In this document: piece after piece, positions 17,004 through 24,018 of the stretch
Position numbering within the stretch: the stretch's first letter is position 1
Layout of the letters: the number at the start of each line of letters is the position of its first letter
NCBI RefSeq assembly: GCF_013449375.1
Contig: NZ_JACDRR010000007.1
Span: forward strand, 306,827-370,826
Reading direction: 5' to 3'
Length of the DNA stretch: 64,000 nt
From: Pectobacterium sp. CFBP8739
GTDB taxonomy: Bacteria; Pseudomonadota; Gammaproteobacteria; Enterobacterales; Enterobacteriaceae
Made by a program: the position numbers and the translations under genes
The notes under the pieces: generated by a model
What the model saw: only the letters and a program-made list of their open reading frames with translations
Databases searched by the model: none
What the model was told of the DNA's origin: nothing

Positions 17004-18754
17004 TATGCTGCTCTCACGATGTAGTTAAAGGCGATATTGCGTGGACGGGTTTCAGTGCCGCCCGTTGTGCTTGTTGTTCCGATATCATCTACAGAGAAAT
17101 TCGATGATCCACCTCCGCGATCGGTATCGTTACGTAGCAACGGTACGCCGCCATGAGTGTGCGCTCTCAACTCGTCTGATTGGTGTGACAGCAACGCACG
17201 CCCCGCATCAACGCCACGTCCGTCATCCCAGCCGCGCACGAATTCGCCGCGCAAATCAGGTAGGACACCAGACGGATAGCGTGACGCTAAAACTGGATAC
17301 AGGGTTTTATTGAATGTCTGGCCGTTGCATTTTAGCCAGCCCGTAGGAGCGACTGCGCCGGGGAATGGTAACGGGATGCCTGCCAGCTCAGATGCTGATA
17401 GTGCTCCGATTGTTGACGCGGACGGTTTGAATTTAGTTGTATAAAATGTCTCCCACTCATGCTCAAATCCGTAATGATCACGGGCTGTGCGATATGATAA
17501 TCCGCCATTTCCGTACGATGCTAGAAATTGCAATGATGGGCAGCTTCCAGCTCCACCATTGAAGTGCACAATCATTTGGCTATCGGTAGGGCGCTGCGCT
17601 TGATAAACACCTGAGTTCGCATTCCACGCCACATCACTATTATTTACAGTACCTGTAAATCCTAACGGAAATGCGCCAATATCCGTCGCGCTGGGTTTAT
17701 TAGTCAGTCCATCTAGCATTACATTCCAACCCAGCGAGTAGACACCATTCCACGCCTGACGTGTCGCTACCGGCCCTCTATGAGGTAAATACATCTGACT
17801 GTGGATACCTCCGATTTCGTTAATAAATAAAAAACCGTATGAGTACAGCATTTCTCCCCGGATGTTTTTTGGCATATCTGTAACGGTATTACCGTCACTA
17901 ATTGCTACACGATAAACCCCCGTCTGATTACATGCCGCAAACATTCCGCCATTTACTAACTCGCCACGATAAACAAGTGTTGAAAGAAACTTTGATTTAT
18001 CAGGAATATCCGCGCCGTTCTGGTCTTTTGCCAGCTTCCCTGCCAGTGCATTCAGTACGGTTGTACTGAAATTTGGATCATTGCCCAACGCATTAGCCAG
18101 TTCTTGCAGCGTATCCAATGCGGCAGGGGAACCGTTAACCAATGCAGCGATAGCCGCTTTCACAAAGGCCGTGGTCGCTATTTGTGTATCGTTCGCCGCC
18201 GCTCCGGCAGTCGGGGCGGTTGGGGTGCCTGTGAATGTCGGGCTCGCTTTCGGCGCGTATTGGGGATGTGCATCAAGTGTTGATGCATGAGCATTCAGCT
18301 TACTGGCCGCGTCAGTTTTCACCTCAGCAATCGCATTCAAGATGGTTGTGCTGAAGTTCGGGTCGTTGCCTAGCGCATTTGCCAACTCTTGCAGCGTATC
18401 CAGTGCTGCCGGAGAACCATTGATCAGTGCGGCAATGGCCGTTTTCACAAATGCAGTGGTGGCAATTTGCGTGTTGTTTGCCGTCTGTGCTGTTGTTGGC
18501 GCGGTGGGCGTTCCAGTGAAAGCAGGGCTCGCTTTCGGGGCATATTGTGAATGCGGGTCGCTGGCGGTGAGGTGCTTTTGCAAACTCTCGCCTGTGTTTT
18601 CCTGCATTTTTTTCAGGTACGCCGTACGGCTGGCTAACTGCTCAGCCTGACGGTTGGAGATGCCTCCAGGGCCTGCGACAACGGGATCCGATGTCTCAAG
18701 CTGATAAATGCCATCAATCCAGCTTTCTTGTTCAGATAAATTCGCCATTTTCAT
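17003..18754 (-). CDS. Phage tail fibre protein with collar domain
   Basis: The 583-residue protein begins with a lambda-type fibre N-terminus (ESWIDGIYQLETSDPVVAGPGGISNRQAEQLASRTAYLKKM). Two copies of a 95-residue repeat unit follow (ASPAFTGTPTAPT...TQIATTAFVKTAIAALINGSPAALDTLQELANALG). It ends in a tail-collar domain (PFPGAVAPTGWLKCNGQTFN, LPDLRGEFVRGWDDGRG, RPRNIAFNYIVRA). Such fibres bind host-cell surface receptors. The start may be 18754 or 18748; AGGAA sits better for the latter. The gene is intact but stands without head, baseplate or lysis genes, so it is an orphan from a prophage or tail-like bacteriocin. Confidence 0.92.
   Translation of the reverse strand: MKMANLSEQESWIDGIYQLETSDPVVAGPGGISNRQAEQLASRTAYLKKMQENTGESLQKHLTASDPHSQYAPKASPAFTGTPTAPTTAQTANNTQIATTAFVKTAIAALINGSPAALDTLQELANALGNDPNFSTTILNAIAEVKTDAASKLNAHASTLDAHPQYAPKASPTFTGTPTAPTAGAAANDTQIATTAFVKAAIAALVNGSPAALDTLQELANALGNDPNFSTTVLNALAGKLAKDQNGADIPDKSKFLSTLVYRGELVNGGMFAACNQTGVYRVAISDGNTVTDMPKNIRGEMLYSYGFLFINEIGGIHSQMYLPHRGPVATRQAWNGVYSLGWNVMLDGLTNKPSATDIGAFPLGFTGTVNNSDVAWNANSGVYQAQRPTDSQMIVHFNGGAGSCPSLQFLASYGNGGLSYRTARDHYGFEHEWETFYTTKFKPSASTIGALSASELAGIPLPFPGAVAPTGWLKCNGQTFNKTLYPVLASRYPSGVLPDLRGEFVRGWDDGRGVDAGRALLSHQSDELRAHTHGGVPLLRNDTDRGGGSSNFSVDDIGTTSTTGGTETRPRNIAFNYIVRAA
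18051..18555. repeat. Direct duplication inside the tail fibre gene
   Basis: Two related copies, about 18051-18270 and 18336-18555, are offset by 285 bp (95 codons). They encode the repeated FTGTPTAPT...AALDTLQELANALGNDPNFSTT unit. Copy divergence is mostly at synonymous positions, so the duplication is old or was acquired already diverged. Confidence 0.85.
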
Positions 18755-18997
18755 GCGTTCCTATGAGTGATGATAGTGCCACGATGCGACATCGCCGTAT
18801 TTCTGTCTGTTTCTACGCCGATGTCAGCATTGTGCCGATGGCTATAAAACAGTTTTAGTGACGATGAAGAGCGTACCGTTTGCGGTGCGGCGGGTTTAGT
18901 AACGGAGTTTAAAAATTGAGGTGAAACGGACGCAGAAACGGCAGTCACCGTGCGGACGCTATGTCCTTGCTTCCCAATCAATATGAGCCGAGGTGAC

Positions 18998-19013
18998 TGG
19001 CGCGCTAATTGCA
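18998..19013 (+). promoter_or_regulatory. Sigma-54 promoter of nasR
   Basis: TGGCGC-N5-TTGCA matches the -24/-12 consensus TGGCAC-N5-TTGCW at all but one position. It lies 36 bases before the nasR start codon. It implies NtrC-type nitrogen control of nasR. No certain NtrC site could be read upstream. Confidence 0.65.
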
Positions 19014-19048
19014 TATTTCCGAGCAAGGTTTTTTCTGGAGAGACAGCG

Positions 19049-20338
19049 ATGGTGGCGGAGCCTTCAACGACAATTCGATTTTTACTTGCCTCGCGCCAGT
19101 GTGAGCTGAACAGCCTGCGCTACTTGCTGCAAAGTGGTGAACTGGTGGGGAAAATCAGCCAACTCGTGCATCTATTGCAGCGCGAGCGGGGAACGGCCAA
19201 CCTGTTTCTGTGCTCCGACGGCCGCTTTTTCGCTGACGAACTGGCGCTACGTGAGAAAGACGTGCAGACGGCGCAGACGCATTTGATGACACATCTGGCC
19301 GGACTGGAAAAAATGACGGCGGAATTGCCGCAGGCGAGCCGTCTGTTCAGCCGTGTCGCCAGCGTGGTCTATGCGCTGAGCCTGCTGCCCGCGCTGCGCC
19401 AGCAGATTCGCCAGCGCTTGTTACCTCAGCCGCAGGCGATGACATTTTTCAACGACATTGTTCGTAACCTGCTAGCGTTGGTTTTTGAGGTGTCGGATAC
19501 GGCAGCCGATCCGGGGATTTCCCGCGCGCTGATTGCCATGTTCAGTTTTATGCAGGGAAAAGAGCTGGCAGGGCAGGAGCGTGCGGTTGGCGCGGCGGCC
19601 TATGGTGCGGGCAGTGTTGATGAGGAAACCCGGCAAAAGCTGCTGGATTTAATTGAACGACAGGAGCGCTGTTTCGATACCTTTCTCAGTTTTAGCGATG
19701 AAGAAAACCAGCAGCGTTGGAATGCTATTGCGATAGACAGCGAATTTGAGCGCCTGCGCCGCATTGTGTGCACCCGCAGCCCGATAGAAAAGCTGTCGGA
19801 GGCCGATAGTCTGCACTGGTTTTCGATTGCCACGCGGCGCATCGATGAAATGAAGCAGATGGAAGATGAGCTTGAGCAGACGCTGATGCAGCGCTGCCGC
19901 ACCCGTATTGCGGCAGCGGAGAAGGCATGCCGCGATCAACGGGCGGATCTCGAAGAACTGATGGCGCAGCAGGAGAAGGACGATCCTGGCTATTCAATAT
20001 TTATCGCCGGTCATGATGTGGAAGGGCAGAACGCCCCTCCCGGCTGGCTACATAGCGATGGCGTGAGCCCACAGCTGGGACGATCGCTGCTGTCGCTGGT
20101 GCAGCAACAATCGCGGCGCTTACAGGCACTGGATCATGAACTGGCTGCGCTGCGAGCCACGTTGAATGAAAGAAAGCAGATCGATCGCGCGAAAGGTTTG
20201 CTGATGCAGCATCGTGGATTAAGCGAAGAGGAGGCCTACAAAACCCTGCGCCGCATGGCGATGAGCCAGAATAAAAAGCTGATCGACATCGCCACCGCGA
20301 TGCTCGCGGTAGCCGATGTATTCGGGGATACCCCTTAA
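19049..20338 (+). CDS. nasR: Nitrate/nitrite-responsive antiterminator NasR (NIT-ANTAR)
   Basis: The 429-residue protein has an N-terminal all-helical nitrate/nitrite-sensing NIT domain. It contains LVHLLQRERGTANLFLCSDGRFF with the conserved arginine pair and, later, GISRALIAMFSFMQGKELAGQERAVGAAAYG. The C-terminal ANTAR RNA-binding domain reads LNERKQIDRAKGLLMQHRGLSEEEAYKTLRRMAMSQNKKLIDIATAML. NasR in Klebsiella binds the nasF leader when nitrate or nitrite is present and prevents transcription termination. The start at 19049 follows GGAGAG; longer in-frame starts have no such site. The gene lies directly before the nas structural operon, whose leader carries the expected two-hairpin target. 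Confidence 0.94.
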   Translation: MVAEPSTTIRFLLASRQCELNSLRYLLQSGELVGKISQLVHLLQRERGTANLFLCSDGRFFADELALREKDVQTAQTHLMTHLAGLEKMTAELPQASRLFSRVASVVYALSLLPALRQQIRQRLLPQPQAMTFFNDIVRNLLALVFEVSDTAADPGISRALIAMFSFMQGKELAGQERAVGAAAYGAGSVDEETRQKLLDLIERQERCFDTFLSFSDEENQQRWNAIAIDSEFERLRRIVCTRSPIEKLSEADSLHWFSIATRRIDEMKQMEDELEQTLMQRCRTRIAAAEKACRDQRADLEELMAQQEKDDPGYSIFIAGHDVEGQNAPPGWLHSDGVSPQLGRSLLSLVQQQSRRLQALDHELAALRATLNERKQIDRAKGLLMQHRGLSEEEAYKTLRRMAMSQNKKLIDIATAMLAVADVFGDTP

Positions 20339-20820
20339 GAGGTATATGCACATGAACTGTGCGTGTTCTGCCAGTTAGCGGTGCAAGACGCCGTCTTGTG
20401 AAGAGGAAATCGTGGAATAAATAGCGGAGTAACTGAGGGGGGGAAGTGGTTTCGTGCGTAGCGGGTTCTCGCTGTCGTTGTGTTGTGATGAGCGTAAATA
20501 ACGCTGAAGGAAAAACAGTCTTAGGATGAGCGGCAGGGAAGCCGCGAAAGCCGTTGCCGCGTCGGGAACGCGTCAACGGCGGTCCGTTAAGAGGCTGTTT
20601 TTTCTGAAGGTATCGCGTAGCGACGTTATTTCTCGCGAAAAAGCCGCGGGTCACGGGGCGGCGGCGACTGAGCGCCCCGTGTCGGGCGCGTGCTACGGCG
20701 TAGCATAGAAATGGCAATATTCTCGCGCACGAAATAATCATCATAATTTACATGTGGTTACCGAAATTTCAGTTCACGTCTTGGTTAATCCATCCCCCTC
20801 GGCAATATGTAAAACTGTGA
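20339..20820. other. Gene-free stretch with several strong hairpins before the nas promoter
   Basis: No gene is supported. Three inverted repeats stand out: 20550-20580 (GCCGTTG/CAACGGC with an inner CGCGT/ACGCG), 20652-20681 (CACGGGGCG/CGCCCCGTG) and 20691-20705 (TGCTA/TAGCA). They may be REP-like elements. NtrC enhancer sites for the sigma-54 promoter at 20825 are expected here, but none was certain by eye. Confidence 0.5.
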
Positions 20821-20824
20821 CATC

Positions 20825-20840
20825 TGGCACAAACCTTGCT
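20825..20840 (+). promoter_or_regulatory. Sigma-54 promoter of the nas operon
   Basis: TGGCAC-AAACC-TTGCT is an exact match to the sigma-54 -24/-12 consensus. Transcription should start near 20850, about 160 bases before the first structural gene, giving a long leader with the antiterminator and terminator. This is the expected Ntr-controlled promoter of nitrate assimilation operons. Confidence 0.85.
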
Positions 20841-20876
20841 TTAACTCATTAGCAACAACCAAACATTCATAATGCG

Positions 20877-20900
20877 TTTCGGGCCAATGGCGGTGCGGAA
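20877..20900 (+). promoter_or_regulatory. ANTAR target hairpin P1 in the nas leader
   Basis: TTTCGGGCC and GGTGCGGAA form a nine-position stem with one mismatch and two wobble pairs, closed by the hexaloop AATGGC. The loop has A at position 1 and G at position 4, the signature of ANTAR-bound RNA hairpins. Confidence 0.7.
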
Positions 20901-20910
20901 GGTGTTAATC

Positions 20911-20924
20911 GGACAACGGCGTCC
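20911..20924 (+). promoter_or_regulatory. ANTAR target hairpin P2, exclusive with the terminator
   Basis: GGAC-AACGGC-GTCC is a perfect 4-bp stem with a hexaloop that again has A1 and G4. Its loop and 3-prime arm are the 5-prime arm of the terminator at 20915, so P2 and the terminator cannot form together. This is the layout expected for NasR-mediated antitermination. Confidence 0.75.
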
Positions 20925-20973
20925 ATAAGCGTGCAGATTCTGCATGGGCTTGTGGACGCCGTTTTTGTTTTTT
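20915..20973 (+). terminator. Leader terminator of the nas operon
   Basis: AACGGCGTCCA pairs with TGGACGCCGTT around a 26-base segment that itself holds a small hairpin (TGCAG/CTGCA), followed by TTTGTTTTTT. It lies between the promoter and the first gene, so it is a regulatory terminator that NasR must overcome. Confidence 0.88.
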
Positions 20974-21010
20974 ACCGCCTGAAAAGGTGTTTTGCGCAAG
21001 GGTGCCGTTG

Positions 21011-22270
21011 ATGAGTGATTCCAAAACCAAATGCATGTCTGTCTCTCGCCGCCAGTTTCTGTTGGGGAGTGCTGCACTGGGCGGCAGCCTGATGCTGCCA
21101 GGGTTGATGAATAGCGCCTGGGCCGCAGGTTCCGACGCGCCGGAGAAAAAGGAAATCCGAGTCGGGTTTATCCCGTTGACGGACTGCGCCTCGGTCGTGA
21201 TGGCCGCAGTGAAAGGCTTCGACAAGAAATACGGCATCACGATTGTTCCCAGCAAAGAAGCCAACTGGGCGGCGGTACGCGACAAACTGGTGTCGGGTGA
21301 ACTGGATGCCGCCCACATTCTGTATGGGCAGCTGTACGGTCTGCAAATGGGGCTGTCCGGAGCGCAGAGCAATATGGCAGCACTGATGACGCTCAACCAG
21401 AACGGACAAGGCATCACGCTGGCAAACCAACTGCGTGAAGCCAATATCACGGATCTTGCGGCGCTGCAAAAATATATCGCCGCCAGCCCAGCAGGCACCT
21501 ACACCTTCGCACAAACTTTCCCGACCGGCACACACGCCATGTGGCTCTACTACTGGCTAGCCTCTGCTGGGATCAACCCGCTGAACGACGTGCGCACCGT
21601 GGTGGTGCCACCGCCGCAGATGGTGATGAACATGAAGATTGGCAACATGGTGGGTTACTGCGTCGGCGAACCGTGGAACCAGCGTGCCATCAGCGAAAAA
21701 ATCGGCTTTACCGCCGCCACCTCGCAAGACATCTGGCCGGATCATCCCGAAAAAGTGCTGGGTACCCGTGCCGACTGGGTAAACGCCAACCCCAATAGCG
21801 CCCGCGCGCTGACTGCCGCGATTCTCGATGCGTCACGCTGGATTGACGCCTCGGACGACAACCGCCGTGAGACGGCAGGCGTCGTTGCCGGACGCGCGTA
21901 CATCAATGCCAAAGAAGACACTATTGTCGGACGCATGCTGGGCCAGTACGAAAACGGACTGGGGAAAAGCTGGAAAGACGAACACGCGATGCGTTTCTAC
22001 CACGACGGTTCCGTGAACTACCCGTACCTGTCCGACGGCATGTGGTTCCTCACCCAGCACAAACGTTGGGGCTTGCTCACCGAAGAACCGGACTATCTGG
22101 CTGTCGCGAAGCAGGTTAACCGCATTGATATCTACAAGCAGGCGGCCGAGGCCGTGGGGAATGTGCCGTTGCCCAGTAACGACATGCGCAGCAGCGTGCT
22201 TATCGACGGCCGCCGCTGGGACGGTAGCGATCCAGCGGGGTATGCCAACAGTTTTAGCGTGAAGAAATAA
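21011..22270 (+). CDS. nasF: Nitrate ABC transporter substrate-binding protein
   Basis: The 419-residue protein is of the NrtA/NasF type. The N-terminus carries a Tat-like signal (SRRQFLLGSAALGGSLMLPGLMNSAWA), so it is probably exported folded to the periplasm. The mature part has IRVGFIPLTDCASVVMAAVKGFDKKYGI, FAQTFPTGTHAMWLYYWLASAGI and GYCVGEPWNQRA, typical of nitrate-binding proteins. The start at 21011 follows AAGGGTG and gives a proper signal peptide. It is the first gene after the NasR-controlled leader, and the permease starts 12 bases on. Confidence 0.93.
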   Translation: MSDSKTKCMSVSRRQFLLGSAALGGSLMLPGLMNSAWAAGSDAPEKKEIRVGFIPLTDCASVVMAAVKGFDKKYGITIVPSKEANWAAVRDKLVSGELDAAHILYGQLYGLQMGLSGAQSNMAALMTLNQNGQGITLANQLREANITDLAALQKYIAASPAGTYTFAQTFPTGTHAMWLYYWLASAGINPLNDVRTVVVPPPQMVMNMKIGNMVGYCVGEPWNQRAISEKIGFTAATSQDIWPDHPEKVLGTRADWVNANPNSARALTAAILDASRWIDASDDNRRETAGVVAGRAYINAKEDTIVGRMLGQYENGLGKSWKDEHAMRFYHDGSVNYPYLSDGMWFLTQHKRWGLLTEEPDYLAVAKQVNRIDIYKQAAEAVGNVPLPSNDMRSSVLIDGRRWDGSDPAGYANSFSVKK

Positions 22271-22282
22271 GTGAGGTTGATG

Positions 22283-23197
22283 ATGAAAAACCAGGCCCAA
22301 ATCATTCCGATTACTGCGGATAACGCTCCGAAAACGGTGCACAACGCTGAAATTATGCCGCTGCCAACCAAACCGGCAGCACCTGAAAAAGCACCGGCAG
22401 CACCGGCTTTTGCCTACCGCCCGCGGCTGCGTAAGCTGTTTCAGCAGCTTTTTCCCGCGGTTCTGGGGCTAGGTCTGCTGGTGGCGGTCTGGCAGATTGC
22501 CGCGCTCAACAGCGAAAATTTCCCGACGCCGTGGGCGACCTGGCTTGCGGCGCTCAGCCTCTTCGCCGATCCATTTTACATTGCCGGGCCGAACGATCAG
22601 GGTATCGGCTGGAACGTATTGGCCTCGCTGCAACGTGTCGGCATCGGTTTTGGGCTGGCGGCGCTGGTCGGCATTCCCACCGGTTTCCTGATTGGCCGTT
22701 TTACCTTTCTGGCCACTATGCTCAACCCGATTATTTCGCTGCTGCGCCCGGTCAGCCCGCTGGCGTGGTTGCCTATCGGTCTGCTGCTGTTCCAGCGCGC
22801 GGAACCAGCATCCAGTTGGACCATTTTCATCTGTTCTATCTGGCCGATGATCCTCAATACCGCCGAGGGCGTGCGTCGTATCCCGCAGGATTACCTGAAT
22901 GTGGCGCGTGTACTAAAGCTCTCCGAATTCACCATCATGCGCAAGATTCTGCTGCCTGCGGTGCTGCCTAACGTATTGACTGGCGTGCGTCTGTCGATTG
23001 GCGTCGCCTGGCTGGTGATTGTCGCCGCAGAGATGCTGACGGGCGGCGTGGGTATCGGCTTCTGGATTTGGAATGAGTGGAACAACCTGAATGTGGAAAA
23101 CATCATCATCGCCATCGTGGTGATTGGCGTTATCGGTCTGCTGCTTGAGCAGGGACTGATGTGGATTGCTAACCGTTTCAGCTATGACAACCGCTAA
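22283..23197 (+). CDS. nasE: Nitrate ABC transporter permease
   Basis: The 304-residue protein has an N-terminal proline/alanine-rich cytoplasmic stretch (AEIMPLPTKPAAPEKAPAAPAFAYRPRLRK) and then about six membrane helices with the permease loop EFTIMRKILLPAVLPNVLTGVRLSIGVAWLVIVAAEMLTGG, which contacts the ATPase. It belongs to the NrtB/NasE group. ATGs at 22280 and 22283 both follow AGTGAGG; 22283 has the better spacing. It forms the channel of the nitrate importer with NasF and NasD. Confidence 0.92.
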   Translation: MKNQAQIIPITADNAPKTVHNAEIMPLPTKPAAPEKAPAAPAFAYRPRLRKLFQQLFPAVLGLGLLVAVWQIAALNSENFPTPWATWLAALSLFADPFYIAGPNDQGIGWNVLASLQRVGIGFGLAALVGIPTGFLIGRFTFLATMLNPIISLLRPVSPLAWLPIGLLLFQRAEPASSWTIFICSIWPMILNTAEGVRRIPQDYLNVARVLKLSEFTIMRKILLPAVLPNVLTGVRLSIGVAWLVIVAAEMLTGGVGIGFWIWNEWNNLNVENIIIAIVVIGVIGLLLEQGLMWIANRFSYDNR

Positions 23198-23207
23198 GGA
23201 GCCGACC

Positions 23208-24002
23208 ATGCGTACAACACCGATTATTCAAGTGCAGCAGGTGAGCCAGCGTTTCAATACCGCCAGTGGTGAGTTTTTGGCGCTCGATCAGGTGAGTTTC
23301 GACATTCATACCGGTGAGACGATCAGCCTGATCGGCCACTCTGGCTGCGGCAAGTCCACGTTATTGAATCTGATTGCCGGTCTGACGCTACCGAGCAGCG
23401 GCGGCCTGCTGTGTGACAACCGTGAAATCGACGGCCCAGGGCCGGAGCGCGGCGTGGTCTTTCAGAACCACTCGTTGCTGCCGTGGCTGACCACCTACGA
23501 AAACGTTGCGCTGGCGGTACGTCAGGTATTTCGCGGGCAGATGAACAAGCACGAGATGCACGAATGGATTACCCACAATCTGGAGCTGGTGCACATGGGA
23601 CACGCGCTGAACAAGCGGCCGAATGAGATCTCCGGCGGGATGAAACAGCGTGTGGGGATTGCCCGCGCGCTGGCGATGAAGCCGAAAGTGCTGCTGATGG
23701 ATGAACCGTTCGGCGCGTTGGATGCGCTGACGCGTGCGCACCTTCAGGATGCGGTGATGGAAATTCAGCAACGCTTGCAAACCACGATTGTGCTGATTAC
23801 TCACGACGTAGACGAGGCGGTACTGCTGTCGGATCGCGTGCTGATGATGACGAATGGCCCGGCGGCGACGGTCGGTGAAATCATGACGGTCGAGCTGGAA
23901 CGTCCACGTTCGCGCGTCACGCTGGCTGACGATCCACGCTACCACCACTACCGTCAGCAGGTGCTGCATTTCTTATATGAAAAACAGCCTAAAGCAGCCT
24001 GA
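23208..24002 (+). CDS. nasD: Nitrate ABC transporter ATP-binding protein
   Basis: The 264-residue protein has Walker A (GHSGCGKST), Q-loop (VVFQNHSLLPWLTTYENV), signature (ISGGMKQRVGIARAL) and Walker B (VLLMDEPFGALD), the pattern of NrtD/SsuB-type ATPases. It energises nitrate import. AAGGAG lies just before the ATG at 23208. The gene starts 10 bases after nasE and is followed 16 bases later by the reductase gene. Confidence 0.93.
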   Translation: MRTTPIIQVQQVSQRFNTASGEFLALDQVSFDIHTGETISLIGHSGCGKSTLLNLIAGLTLPSSGGLLCDNREIDGPGPERGVVFQNHSLLPWLTTYENVALAVRQVFRGQMNKHEMHEWITHNLELVHMGHALNKRPNEISGGMKQRVGIARALAMKPKVLLMDEPFGALDALTRAHLQDAVMEIQQRLQTTIVLITHDVDEAVLLSDRVLMMTNGPAATVGEIMTVELERPRSRVTLADDPRYHHYRQQVLHFLYEKQPKAA

Positions 24003-24018
24003 CAGCGAGGCCGGAACG

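Noticed and set aside
16386-18754. A prophage or full phage-tail bacteriocin locus
   Set aside because: Only the fibre and Tfa genes are present; head, sheath, baseplate, lysis and integrase genes are all missing on both sides.
20001-20744. Open frame of 247 codons on the minus strand covering the nasR end and the hairpin cluster
   Set aside because: Arginine/proline-rich, overlaps nasR, crosses palindromic DNA and resembles no protein family.
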